Shown: positions 45,598 through 54,450, numbered from the stretch's first letter. The stretch is 64,000 bases of DNA from Oceanispirochaeta sp. M1 (GCF_003346715.1 NZ_QQPQ01000030.1:1-64000); one strand, 5' to 3'. A program made the numbers and translations. The notes: generated by a model from the sequence alone, not told the origin.

Positions 45598-46785
45598 TCA
45601 GATTTGGGCCAGTGCCTGTTCCAGATCCGCGATTATATCGTCTACATCTTCCAGTCCTGCAGATATGCGGACCATACTTTCGGTCAGGCCGAACTCTGCC
45701 AGCTTAGCTTTGTCATAACCTCTGTGGGTCATGGCTGCAGGAAGTTCAATCAGGGTCTCACAGTCTCCCAGACTTACAGCCAGCTGTGCCAGCTGAACAC
45801 TGTTGACCACTTTTTTAGCCTTATCCAGTCCACCGTCAACTTCAAAGCTGATCATTGCACCGAATCCGCTCATCTGCTCGGCGGCAATCTTGTGTCCTTC
45901 GAAGGATTCAAGACCCGGGTAGGCAACGGATGTGACTTTGGGGTGTGCTTCAAGGTAGCGGGCTATGGCCATTGCATTCTTTTCATGCTGTCTCATTCTG
46001 ACACCAAGTGTTTTGAGTCCTCTAAGAAGAAGCCATGCATTGAAGGGGCTGAGAACGCCGCCAAACTCACACATATAGTCGAATTTCAGAGTCTGAATAT
46101 ATTCATCATCCCTTGCAACAGCTACTCCGGCTACAACATCACCGTGTCCGCAAATATATTTTGTGGCAGAGTGAACGACAACATCTACTCCCATTTCAAG
46201 GGGTCTCTGAAAGTAGGGAGTTGCAAATGTATTGTCTATAACGACTTTTATACCTTTTGCTTTCGCAAAGGAGGTGATTTTTTTGATATCAATAATTGAG
46301 AGGTTGGGATTACTTGGTGTTTCAAAGTAGATCACTTTTGTATTTTCATCGATAGCTTCTTCCAGCTCATCTGTCTTTGACAGGTCATGAATACGGCAGT
46401 TGATATTGTATTTAGGAAGAAGACTGGTCACAACATTGTAGGATGAGCCGTATATTGTCCTGTGAACCAGGATATTGTCTCCGGGTTTGGTTAAGGAGAA
46501 GAGTACAGAACTGATGGCGGCCATTCCTGAAGCAAAGGCTACGGCGGAAGTACCGTTTTCCAGTACAGACATTCTCTGTTCGAAGAGTCTCAGAGTAGGG
46601 TTGTTGCCTCTGGTGTAGACATAGTCATCGCTCTTGAAGGACATAACATCATCAACATGATCTGTGCTGTCAAAAACAAAGGTGGATGTCTGAAAAATGG
46701 GGGGGTTGAGAGCGTTTTTTGGATTTTTGTGATCCCCGCCGCCATGAATGGACAGGGTATCAAATTTATAATCTTCTTTTTTCAA
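45598..46785 (-). CDS. Cys/Met-metabolism PLP enzyme (methionine gamma-lyase or O-acetylhomoserine sulfhydrylase type)
   Basis: A 395-residue fold-type I PLP enzyme from TTG 46785 (GAGGAG upstream). Landmarks: YTRGNNPT, FASGMAAISSVL, the PLP-lysine motif VVHSATKYICGHGD, LSPFNAWLLLRGLKTLGVRM, and AVSLGDCETLIELPA. The Cys of many methionine gamma-lyases (Y-G-C) is Ser here (TIYGSSY). Candidate roles are making methionine from O-acetylhomoserine plus methanethiol, or releasing methanethiol from methionine. The context of an MTA-salvage operon favours recycling of the methylthio group. A terminator-like hairpin separates it from the ECF genes. Confidence 0.75.
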   Translation of the reverse strand: MKKEDYKFDTLSIHGGGDHKNPKNALNPPIFQTSTFVFDSTDHVDDVMSFKSDDYVYTRGNNPTLRLFEQRMSVLENGTSAVAFASGMAAISSVLFSLTKPGDNILVHRTIYGSSYNVVTSLLPKYNINCRIHDLSKTDELEEAIDENTKVIYFETPSNPNLSIIDIKKITSFAKAKGIKVVIDNTFATPYFQRPLEMGVDVVVHSATKYICGHGDVVAGVAVARDDEYIQTLKFDYMCEFGGVLSPFNAWLLLRGLKTLGVRMRQHEKNAMAIARYLEAHPKVTSVAYPGLESFEGHKIAAEQMSGFGAMISFEVDGGLDKAKKVVNSVQLAQLAVSLGDCETLIELPAAMTHRGYDKAKLAEFGLTESMVRISAGLEDVDDIIADLEQALAQI

Positions 46786-46804
46786 TGGAATCTCCTCGCC
46801 TGAT

Positions 46805-46835
46805 AAAAAAGGCTCCCGAATTGATTCAGGAGCCT
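46805..46835 (-). terminator. Terminator-like hairpin inside the operon
   Basis: On the minus strand AGGCTCC...GGAGCCT (7 perfect bp, extendable through a G-T pair), then TTTTTT (46805-46810). It lies after the ECF S-component gene and 20 bp before the PLP-enzyme start, so partial termination would separate the transporter half of the operon from the enzyme half. A regulated attenuator is possible. Confidence 0.8.
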
Positions 46836-46852
46836 ATTCGTTAAATATAATA

Positions 46853-47653
46853 TTACTCGATTAGGCCAGCAACAATCATACCGATTGCACCGACTCCGGC
46901 TACTACGGCTACACCCATATTTCCAGCGCCACCGGCACCGAATCCAGCTGCAAACATTTCCTGTCCACCGCCGAGAGCGAAAAACAGACCACCGATAAGT
47001 CCAACAGGAATAAGAATAATCATAAGAATGGCTGATATTCTTGTTTTTGCATTGATCTCAGGAATATCTTCTTCGGGCATAATATCTGTCCATAGAAGGT
47101 GCCATTTTTTGATTCTGGGATACAGAATCAGAGTCAGAGGGATTCCCAGAACGATAGAGGGGATAAAGTTGTTTGCAGTGATGATTGTTCCCAGTGCTGC
47201 AAAGGGAACCATCTGTAGAAGGTCCAGACCCCATGCAATAAAGAGAGCACATGCTGCTGCTCCTAGAAAAGATACGAGTACAAACATACCGATCTGTTTT
47301 CCGGATTTGAGACTGGGTTCCTGCTCATCAGCTTTCAGAATACCGATGTTTCTCCAGATTTTATAAGGAATGTAGGCAAACAGGAAGTTTCCTACAAAGC
47401 CGAATGTACTGCCGATTCCCAATGAACCGAAGAAGTCACCGATCAGGTTACCGATAGCTGCACCCCATGCTCCGGCGGGGCCGAAGAGAAGTCCCATCAT
47501 AATGGGTAAACCACTGGCAGGTCTGAACTCTGTGAATCCGGGAATAATTACAAATCCCTTAAAAGGAATCAGTACCGCTGCGTAGATACCCGCACACAGG
47601 GCGACGAGAACAACCATTTTTGTCTCTTTCCACATCTTGAAAACATCTTTCAC
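46853..47653 (-). CDS. ECF transporter substrate-binding S component
   Basis: A 266-residue membrane protein from GTG 47653 (GAGGAGGAAAGAAA upstream). Six or more hydrophobic segments include the ECF-S signature region FTEFRPASGLPIMMGLLFGP followed by GAAIGNLIGDFFGS. It binds the substrate for the adjacent EcfT and fused EcfA. By genomic context it should recognise a methionine-salvage compound such as 5'-methylthioadenosine, methylthioinosine or methylthioribose. From memory, comparative genomics proposed an ECF family for MTA named MtsTUV; I cannot confirm membership. The C terminus has a long Gly/Ala tail. Confidence 0.78.
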   Translation of the reverse strand: MKDVFKMWKETKMVVLVALCAGIYAAVLIPFKGFVIIPGFTEFRPASGLPIMMGLLFGPAGAWGAAIGNLIGDFFGSLGIGSTFGFVGNFLFAYIPYKIWRNIGILKADEQEPSLKSGKQIGMFVLVSFLGAAACALFIAWGLDLLQMVPFAALGTIITANNFIPSIVLGIPLTLILYPRIKKWHLLWTDIMPEEDIPEINAKTRISAILMIILIPVGLIGGLFFALGGGQEMFAAGFGAGGAGNMGVAVVAGVGAIGMIVAGLIE

Positions 47654-47752
47654 TTTCTTTCCTCCTCAGATTACTAATCTGATTGTTAAGTAGTACTATA
47701 TCTGAAAGAATCCGGGATAAATCCGAATCCTTCTGATCCCTGAAAAAAAACT

Positions 47753-48508
47753 CTAGAAATACAAGTACTTTGCAATTATGATTCCGATTGTCAGAATTAA
47801 AGATATAGTAAAAACTATGGAATCACTCTTTTTAAAATGGATATCCATATAATTGCTTCTCTCTTCTGAATATCCGAATCCCTTTGATTCCAGAGCCATG
47901 GCAAATACATTCGTCCCTCTGATAACGGAGATCAGAGTAGGTACCAGGAGGGGTACAAATTTTTTGGCTCTCTGAAATATATTGCCCGACTCCAGATCCA
48001 GACCTCTTGATTTCTGAGCTTCCGCAATGGTGTAGCTTGTGGCTACAATCATGGGAACAAGACGGATAGCAGTGGAAAAGGCAAAGGCTCCACGGTAGGG
48101 AAGTCTCATCTTGACCAGCCCCAGGGATATCTCCTCAATTTTGGAAGCACTGAGAAAAATCATTCCTGATACAATCATGATATCAAATCGGATTCCAGTC
48201 ATAATACCGAACTCAATTCCTTCCAATGTTATAGGTCCCCAAAGCTTTGTGGGACCTCCAAAAGTAAGGGACCAAAGAACAATTGACATTATAAAGATCA
48301 TAACAAGGATGAACCAGATACGTTTCAGGTTACTGAGAACCTTGCCGGCCATGCCATAGGCAATAATCAGAACAGACAGCCCGGCGAGAACATACAGTGA
48401 TGTAAAGCTGAGGGCTATAATAAAAGAGCACATCATGACGCACATCTTGGTCCTGGGATCAAGACGGTGCAGAAATGTATCTTTATCAAGGTATAAAAAC
48501 ATATCCAT
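47753..48508 (-). CDS. ecfT: ECF transporter transmembrane component EcfT
   Basis: A 251-residue membrane protein. The two Ala/Ser-Arg-Gly coupling helices are AQKSRGLD at about 164-171 and ALESKGFG at about 205-212. The N terminus LDKDTFLHRLDPRTKM is the usual EcfT opening. Its ATG overlaps the last base of the ATPase gene. Together with the fused ATPase and the S component downstream it forms a complete dedicated transporter. Confidence 0.92.
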   Translation of the reverse strand: MDMFLYLDKDTFLHRLDPRTKMCVMMCSFIIALSFTSLYVLAGLSVLIIAYGMAGKVLSNLKRIWFILVMIFIMSIVLWSLTFGGPTKLWGPITLEGIEFGIMTGIRFDIMIVSGMIFLSASKIEEISLGLVKMRLPYRGAFAFSTAIRLVPMIVATSYTIAEAQKSRGLDLESGNIFQRAKKFVPLLVPTLISVIRGTNVFAMALESKGFGYSEERSNYMDIHFKKSDSIVFTISLILTIGIIIAKYLYF

Positions 48509-50235
48509 TAGCTTAAATCTCCTCTAACACAGCTTTTCAGCTCATCCACAGACAGAATCGTTTTACCGAGTTTGTTACTTAAATTGACTATATGCGGGGT
48601 TTTCAGATAGGACTCCATCAGAGTGTCTTCATCTTTGAAAACGTCTCTTGTTTTTCCATACATGCTCATTTCTCCATCTTTAATAACGGCTACTCTATGA
48701 GCATATTCGGCAACAACCCACATTGTATGGGTTATCATGATTATGGTATGTCCCTGTTTATTCAGATTCTGTATAAGCTCCATCATCTGGCGCTGTTCTT
48801 TATAGTCCAGTCCGGTGGTGGGTTCATCAAGAATGATCAGCTCTGGTTTGGCTGACAGAACCGATGCAACCGCAATTCTCTGTCTCTGACCCTTGGTCAT
48901 GGAGAACGGGTCTTCCTCTTCACTTCCTTCCATACCCACAGCCTTGAGGGCCTCTGTTACACGTATTTTAATCTCTTCCTTGCTGCAGCCTCTCAGTTTG
49001 GGGCTGAAGGAGACCTCTTCAAACACCGTATCCGAGAAGATCTGATGATCGGGATTCTGAAATACATAACCCACTGTCTTGCCGATTTCGAATATTGTAG
49101 ATTCCCTTGTGTTTCTCCCGCCCACAATGATATTTCCCTCACTGGGAGAAAGAAGACCGTTGAAGTGTTTTACTAAAGTGGTCTTACCACTGCCGTTGTG
49201 CCCGAGTACAGCCAGGAATTCACCCTTGCGGATCTGAAGGCTGACTCCCTTGAGGGCCTTGTTCTGGTTGGGATAGACATGAACAAGATCTTCTACATCA
49301 ATAAGCACTTCTCCATAGGATGCTTCCCGCTGCTCATCGGCTTTAAGTAGATTTTCATAGGCCTCATCATTCATGGAAATGCCCATTTTCTGGAAGGCGG
49401 TGAATCCCTCTTCGGGAGTCATGGGAAGATCGGCAGAATCAGTTTTAAGATGATCATTGAAAAACTTGGGAACCTGTAATGACTGGATACCGATTTTATC
49501 GGTAAGGCCGATATTTTTCAGGATATCCCTGGGAATACCATCTTTGAGTATTACACCGTTTTCCATAAGGATCAGTCTGTCAGCATGGAGAGCTTCTTCA
49601 GTTTCATGTTCGATAATAAGGAGAGTGAACTCGCTGTCCGAGTGAAGATGCTTGGCAATCTTGAAGATCCCCATCTTACCTACAGGGTCAAGGTCGGTAG
49701 TAGGCTCATCCATACAGATAATTTCGGGCTTGGTGGCCAGAATGGAACCGATAGCCAGACGTTGTTTCTGTCCCCCGGAAAGGGTAGAGGGCTGTCGTCC
49801 TTCAAAACCCTCGAGCTGAACTGTTTTCAGAACCTCTGTGATCCGGCTGTGTATCTCTTCCCGGGGAACTCCGAAGTTCTCCGGGCCGAAGGCCAGTTCC
49901 AGCATGGTATTAGTTGAAAAGAGCTGAGCTTCGAAGTCCTGAAAAACCAGACCGATCTCTTTGGACATTCGTCCGACCTTTTCATTTTTTACAATAAGTT
50001 CACCGACCTTTACTTCTCCCTCGTACTCTCCTCTCTGGAAATGGGGAACAAGACCGTTCAGACAGTTGGCCAGTGTTGATTTTCCGGCACCGCTGGGACC
50101 CATGATTACAATAAACTCACCCTTTTTAACATCCATTGAGATATTTTCAAGGGCCAGGGGGTTTTTCTCTGCGGTTTCACTTTTATAGCGAAACGAAAGA
50201 TCTTTGATTTCTATAGCATTGGCTGTCGAACTCAC
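48508..50235 (-). CDS. ECF transporter ATPase, fused EcfA1-EcfA2
   Basis: A 575-residue protein from GTG 50235. The first ABC domain has Walker A GPSGAGKST (~45-54), Q loop QDFEAQLF, signature LSGGQKQRL and Walker B IICMDEPTTDLD. The second has Walker A GHNGSGKTT (~345), a Q loop FQNPDHQIF, a degenerate signature MTKGQRQR and Walker B LIILDEPTTGLD. The tandem fusion replaces two separate EcfA proteins. It overlaps mtnA by 4 bp. Confidence 0.92.
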   Translation of the reverse strand: MSSTANAIEIKDLSFRYKSETAEKNPLALENISMDVKKGEFIVIMGPSGAGKSTLANCLNGLVPHFQRGEYEGEVKVGELIVKNEKVGRMSKEIGLVFQDFEAQLFSTNTMLELAFGPENFGVPREEIHSRITEVLKTVQLEGFEGRQPSTLSGGQKQRLAIGSILATKPEIICMDEPTTDLDPVGKMGIFKIAKHLHSDSEFTLLIIEHETEEALHADRLILMENGVILKDGIPRDILKNIGLTDKIGIQSLQVPKFFNDHLKTDSADLPMTPEEGFTAFQKMGISMNDEAYENLLKADEQREASYGEVLIDVEDLVHVYPNQNKALKGVSLQIRKGEFLAVLGHNGSGKTTLVKHFNGLLSPSEGNIIVGGRNTRESTIFEIGKTVGYVFQNPDHQIFSDTVFEEVSFSPKLRGCSKEEIKIRVTEALKAVGMEGSEEEDPFSMTKGQRQRIAVASVLSAKPELIILDEPTTGLDYKEQRQMMELIQNLNKQGHTIIMITHTMWVVAEYAHRVAVIKDGEMSMYGKTRDVFKDEDTLMESYLKTPHIVNLSNKLGKTILSVDELKSCVRGDLS

Positions 50236-51290
50236 AGGGAAGACTCCTTTAGACCGGCAATACCTTCCTTAAACGGAGGATAGATGATTCCCTGGTCTGT
50301 AACGATTCCAGTGATATTTTCATTGGGAGTAACATCAAAAGCGGGGTTGTATACTTCCATCCCCTCAGGTGCGATCTGCACTCCATTTATGTGGGTGATT
50401 TCTGATGCATCTCTCTCTTCAATCTCTATTTCATCACCGCTCTTCATTTCGAAGTCGATAGTTGTAACCGGAGCAACCACATAGAAGGGGACGTTGTATG
50501 TCTTCGCAATAACTGAGAGCATAAATGTTCCGATTTTATTGGCCGCATCTCCGTTATTGGCAATACGGTCGGCTCCTACAAGAATTACATCAATCTTACC
50601 GTCTCTAATCAGAGTTGCTGCTGTGCTGTCTACAATAAGCTTGGAAGGAATCTTTTCCTGCATCAGTTCCCAGGCAGTCAGACGTCCACCCTGGATTCTG
50701 GGACGGGTCTCATCGGCATATACATTGATATTTTTACCCGTATTATGAGCTTCTCTTACAACTGCCAGAGCAGTTCCGGGTCCGGCTGTCGCGAGAGCCC
50801 CTGTATTGCAGTGGGTAAGGATAGTGGCTCCCTGGGGGATAATGGTATTTCCATGTTTACCCATTTGAGTACAGAGCTCTTTGTCTTCTTTCAGAATATT
50901 ATCTGCCAGACCTTGAATCTTATCCATCATTATTGAATCTGAGGAATCAGCGTTGGTCACTAGGCAGTCTTTCATTTTTTTAACGGCCCACATCAGGTTT
51001 ACTGCGGTGGGTCTGGAATTGTTCAGGAAATTCAGAGCCTTTTCCATTTCCGAAAGGAAGCGGGGGCGATCATCAGGATATTCAGCCATAAACTGACGGG
51101 CTGCCAGCAGGGCACCATAGGCAGCAGTCGCTCCGATTGCAGGAGCTCCCCTGACGACCATATCTTTAATGGCAAACTCAACTTCCGTATAAGTTCTGCA
51201 CTCAAAATAGACAAACTCTGCGGGAAGTTTTCTCTGATCTATCAGTTTCAGAACTCCCTCTTCGTACTGCATTGAAATAATCTTGCTCAT
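50232..51290 (-). CDS. mtnA: 5-methylthioribose-1-phosphate isomerase
   Basis: A 352-residue enzyme of the eIF2B-like isomerase family. Landmarks: VVRGAPAIGATAAYG, SRPTAVNLMWA, ILTHCNTGALAT, ETRPRIQGGRLTAWEL, VGADRIANNGDAANKIGT and FDVTPNENITGIVTD. It interconverts methylthioribose-1-P and methylthioribulose-1-P (family reaction). It is the first metabolic gene after the GntR regulator, 9 bp away. The downstream mtnB/C/D/E enzymes of classical salvage are absent here; the class II aldolase next door is the likely next step. Confidence 0.95.
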   Translation of the reverse strand: MSKIISMQYEEGVLKLIDQRKLPAEFVYFECRTYTEVEFAIKDMVVRGAPAIGATAAYGALLAARQFMAEYPDDRPRFLSEMEKALNFLNNSRPTAVNLMWAVKKMKDCLVTNADSSDSIMMDKIQGLADNILKEDKELCTQMGKHGNTIIPQGATILTHCNTGALATAGPGTALAVVREAHNTGKNINVYADETRPRIQGGRLTAWELMQEKIPSKLIVDSTAATLIRDGKIDVILVGADRIANNGDAANKIGTFMLSVIAKTYNVPFYVVAPVTTIDFEMKSGDEIEIEERDASEITHINGVQIAPEGMEVYNPAFDVTPNENITGIVTDQGIIYPPFKEGIAGLKESSL

Positions 51291-51299
51291 TACTACCTC

Positions 51300-52127
51300 T
51301 TAACGTGTTCTATTAACTTTGAATTTAAAAATATCGGGTTGAAAATAATCATTGGAAAAGATCACAGGACTCCCTTTGCTGTCAAAATGAATCTGCTGTA
51401 ATAAGAGAAAGAGCTGATCCTGGGAAACTCCCAGTTCATGTGTCATCTCTCCTGTAGGCAGGGTGGGGACAATGTAGGAGACTGCACTCTCAATATAAAT
51501 ACCAAGATTCTTCTCCAGATATGCGAAAAGGGATTCTTCATCAATTTCATGGGGTATGGTCTCAAAATATTTCAGGGGCATGGTATCAACACAATAGGAC
51601 GCCAGATTACCGTTGGCTGTTCTGACTCTCTTGAACGTGATTACCTTCTCACTGGGCTCGATTTTCAGTTCTTCGATCATCTGCTCGGTGGGGTTCTTTA
51701 TCTCAATACCGATCCACTGGGTACCGGGTGTCAGGTGATAGCCTTCAACTACCTCAGTAATACTCTCCAGTTTCTCCAGGCCGCTTTCTATATGAATAGG
51801 GCGTTTTTTTAGAAAAGTCCCTTTGCCCTGAATCTTGTAAATAAGGTTTTCCTGTTCCATCAGAACAAGGGCTTCTCTTACTGTATGCCTGCTGGCATCA
51901 AGAATCTCCATAAAGGCTGCTTCTGTAGGAAGAGCATCATGGGGCTGAACTTCATTTTTTTTGATATACTCGATGATCCTTTTACGGGCAGATCGGCTGA
52001 GAGTCTGATTTTTACTCCCTTTTAGCATTTTCAGGGTTTTATTGATGTTGTTCGACATGTTGGACAAATTTTGTGTTTTAGACACTTTTGTCTTTGATTC
52101 CTCAGACATATTCTGTCCAGAATACAT
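51300..52127 (-). CDS. GntR/UTRA-family transcriptional regulator
   Basis: Up to 275 residues. The winged HTH is at ~45-108 (SRSARKRIIEYIKKNEV...RHTVREALVLMEQENLIYKI) and the UTRA ligand-binding domain at ~125-270. The first ~35 residues are unlike the family and the start is uncertain. TTGACA-N17-TATTCT (52119-52147, minus) would initiate transcription inside this N terminus, suggesting translation from an internal ATG at 52028 or nearby. It heads the salvage operon, divergent from the aldolase, and probably regulates both. Confidence 0.8.
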   Translation of the reverse strand: MYSGQNMSEESKTKVSKTQNLSNMSNNINKTLKMLKGSKNQTLSRSARKRIIEYIKKNEVQPHDALPTEAAFMEILDASRHTVREALVLMEQENLIYKIQGKGTFLKKRPIHIESGLEKLESITEVVEGYHLTPGTQWIGIEIKNPTEQMIEELKIEPSEKVITFKRVRTANGNLASYCVDTMPLKYFETIPHEIDEESLFAYLEKNLGIYIESAVSYIVPTLPTGEMTHELGVSQDQLFLLLQQIHFDSKGSPVIFSNDYFQPDIFKFKVNRTR

Positions 52128-52147
52128 TCACATATCTATTATGTCAA
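52119..52147 (-). promoter_or_regulatory. Candidate promoter of the GntR-salvage operon
   Basis: Minus strand TTGACA (52142-52147), 17 bp, TATTCT (52119-52124). The predicted transcription start (~52112) lies inside the annotated N-terminal extension of the GntR protein. The gap 52128-52344 otherwise holds AT-rich DNA and no clear operator. Confidence 0.35.
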
Positions 52148-52344
52148 ATAATTTAGTGAAAAACTCAAGGTTCGTTATTTATTATTGGATAAATGCCATA
52201 CATCGCCTCTTTCAGATTGACAAAAAAGGAAGAGGATATTACTACTGTTTAAAGAATAATTGTATATAGAGAGAGCAGGACATCAGAATCCTGAATTAAG
52301 TAATAAATTGAATGCTATATATGTATATATGAAGGAGCAATAAA

Positions 52345-53001
52345 TTGTCCAAGATTTCCAAAGAGCTTAAAAAAGCCATAGTTGATGCCGGAATGAATAT
52401 GTTTGAGCAGGGGTTGACCGTCGGTACCTGGGGAAACATCAGTGCCCGTGATACTGAAACCGGCCTGATTTATATTAAACCCAGCGGAATGCCTTATCCC
52501 GACATCACAGAAGATGATGTAGTTGTTATGAACTCCGATTTTGAAGTTGTTGAAGGTCACAGAAAACCCTCAATTGAGTTCAATTTCCATATTGCCATAA
52601 TGAATGCCCGTAAGGACGTGAATGTAGTTATTCATACTCACCCCATACATTCCAGTGTATTCGGTGTACTGGGTGAAGATCTCCCCGGTATAAGTGAAGA
52701 CTTTGTTCAGATCATCGGAGACAAAATTATTAACTGTGATTATGCTCTGCCCGGAACTCCGGAACTGGCTGAGAATGTAGTCAAAGGTCTTGGTGAGAGA
52801 AACGCAGTGATGATCCCCAACCACGGAACCGTTGTTGTGGGAGCTGATTTTCCCGGTGCCATGAAAAATATCTTTGTTGTAGAAAAAACAGCTCAGATCT
52901 ACTATATGGCCCGTGCCATCGGTACACCCAAGTTAATTTCAGAAGAAGACATTCTCGCCATGCAGGATTTTGCAAAAAATCACTACGGCCAGGGAAAATG
53001 A
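52345..53001 (+). CDS. Class II aldolase, candidate methylthioribulose-1-phosphate aldolase
   Basis: A 218-residue enzyme from TTG 52345 behind GAAGGAG (7-nt spacing). Class II landmarks: TVGTWGNISARD, IKPSGMPYPDI, zinc motif HTHPIHSS and third ligand PNHGTVVVG. It faces the GntR-mtnA-ECF-mtaD-phosphorylase operon. In the DHAP shunt described for some bacteria a class II aldolase splits methylthioribulose-1-P into DHAP and methylthioacetaldehyde (5-deoxyribulose-1-P likewise); I infer this role. Fuculose-phosphate or other ribulose-type substrates remain possible. Confidence 0.85.
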   Translation: MSKISKELKKAIVDAGMNMFEQGLTVGTWGNISARDTETGLIYIKPSGMPYPDITEDDVVVMNSDFEVVEGHRKPSIEFNFHIAIMNARKDVNVVIHTHPIHSSVFGVLGEDLPGISEDFVQIIGDKIINCDYALPGTPELAENVVKGLGERNAVMIPNHGTVVVGADFPGAMKNIFVVEKTAQIYYMARAIGTPKLISEEDILAMQDFAKNHYGQGK

Positions 53002-53069
53002 TAATAAAAGTCTGAACTGAGCTGTCCCTCAGGACGGCTGCATCCATCAGATAATCCATTAATAATAAT

Positions 53070-53111
53070 AAAGACTGTTCCAATCTTATAGAGGGGAACA
53101 GTCTTTTTTTT
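53070..53111. terminator. Bidirectional terminator
   Basis: AAAGACTGTTCC (53070-53081) and GGAACAGTCTTT (53095-53106) form a 12-bp perfect stem with a T-run on the plus side (53104-53111). It lies between the convergent aldolase and amidohydrolase genes. On the minus strand a TTTATTATTATT tail follows the stem. Confidence 0.9.
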
Positions 53112-53114
53112 GTC

Positions 53115-54371
53115 TTAAGATCTCAGTCTGTCAAAGCAGCGGCCGGCTTCCTCGAGAACCCTTTCGTAACCGGGGATCTTATAATCCTCCATCAGTACAT
53201 TTCCCGATGAAATATGAGTCTTAACATCCATTCCTGAAGCACTGTAGACCATAGAGGATATGAGATTCCATGCCGGGAACAGAGCAGGAGATTTCAGGTC
53301 CATCAGAATTATATCGGCCTCCTTGCCAAGCTCGATGACACCTCCCCCTGTATTGAAAATCTCAGCACCCTTTTTAGTGGCAATTTCAAAAATTTCTTCA
53401 GCTGACATCAGTGTCGGATCTCCTGTATGCACCTTCTGCAGAAGGGCAGCCAGTTTCATTTCTTCCAACATATCCAGATTGTTGTTTGAGGCAGCCCCGT
53501 CAGTACCCAGGAGTATGGGGATTTTTTTATCCCTCAGCGCTTTGTATGGAAACACTCCGGATGCGAGTTTCATATTAGAACCGGGATTATGGACGACATT
53601 CACGCCTGTATCCGAGAGGATTTCAATATCAGTCTCAGACAAATGTACTGTATGAGCAGCGACAACCCGTTGGGAAAGTACTCCCAGCTGATGGAGATAT
53701 TCCACAGGACTCAGCCCTTCATGAGCCTCCATGCAGTCCTGTACCTCTTTTTCTGTTTCAGATAAATGGATATGAATAGGAAGATTTTTATCTGCAGCAA
53801 AGTTTCTGACCCATTCAATGGATTCCCTGCTGTCTGTATATACAGAGTGGAGAACCATCCCCAGCTGTACCCCCTGAGGGGCAGTTGTTTCCTCAAAAAA
53901 TCGTTCACAATCTTTCCATTGCTTCTTTCCTACTTCGGGATTCATACCGTCCATAATGGGAAAGTTGATTCTTGCTTTTAAGGGTGTTTCCTCAAGAGCC
54001 TTCAATGCAAGGTGAGGATTGAAATACATCTCATTGAAAAATCCTGTTCCAGTCCGGACCATCTCCATCAGGGCCATTCTGTTGCCCCAGTAGAATTCCT
54101 CATCAGTATACTTGTCTTCAAGGGGCCACATGCATTCTGTCAGCCATTCGTGCAGGCCAAGGTCATCACCGGCTCCCCGGAGCAGAGTCATGGGAGAGTG
54201 GGTGTGTCCATTGATGAGAGATGGGAAAGCGGCGGTATCTTTTCCATCAATAATTTGTGCCTCAGGATGAGAAGAAACCAGACCTGCTCCGATACCGGAG
54301 ATCTTAGTTCCATCAATCAGAATGTCCTGAATATCTGAACCGAGCAATGTATTCTGAATTATTTTTTTCAT
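53115..54371 (-). CDS. Second MtaD-like amidohydrolase
   Basis: About 418 residues from ATG 54371 (AGAGGAGCTGTC upstream; open to 54407). Zinc and catalytic motifs: LINGHTHSPM, HIHLSETEKE, AAHTVHLS and GTDGAASNNNLDM. It is clearly paralogous to the mtaD at 44217 but divergent. Possible substrates are S-adenosylhomocysteine, 5'-deoxyadenosine or a guanine analogue. It is downstream of its own promoter and not in the main operon. It ends at the bidirectional terminator. Confidence 0.8.
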   Translation of the reverse strand: MKKIIQNTLLGSDIQDILIDGTKISGIGAGLVSSHPEAQIIDGKDTAAFPSLINGHTHSPMTLLRGAGDDLGLHEWLTECMWPLEDKYTDEEFYWGNRMALMEMVRTGTGFFNEMYFNPHLALKALEETPLKARINFPIMDGMNPEVGKKQWKDCERFFEETTAPQGVQLGMVLHSVYTDSRESIEWVRNFAADKNLPIHIHLSETEKEVQDCMEAHEGLSPVEYLHQLGVLSQRVVAAHTVHLSETDIEILSDTGVNVVHNPGSNMKLASGVFPYKALRDKKIPILLGTDGAASNNNLDMLEEMKLAALLQKVHTGDPTLMSAEEIFEIATKKGAEIFNTGGGVIELGKEADIILMDLKSPALFPAWNLISSMVYSASGMDVKTHISSGNVLMEDYKIPGYERVLEEAGRCFDRLRS

Positions 54372-54392
54372 GACAGCTCCTCTTGAGAGAAT

Positions 54393-54421
54393 ATTATCGG
54401 TGAGCATGTGGAATATGTCCA
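54393..54421 (-). promoter_or_regulatory. Promoter of the second amidohydrolase gene
   Basis: Minus strand TGGACA (54416-54421), 17 bp, GATAAT (54393-54398): 5/6 and 5/6 matches. The repeat array starts 29 bp upstream of the -35 box, similar to the 32-bp distance seen at the ROK gene. Confidence 0.6.
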
Positions 54422-54450
54422 GTTGTTCTATGAATGAACTGCGGCCAGAA

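Noticed and set aside
45604-46299. Long open frame antisense to the PLP-enzyme gene
   Set aside because: It is a shadow of a well-supported gene; no family features and no ribosome-binding site.
43453-54371. Methylthio-alkane reductase or mtnBCDE genes completing the salvage pathway
   Set aside because: None is encoded in the window; they could be elsewhere.
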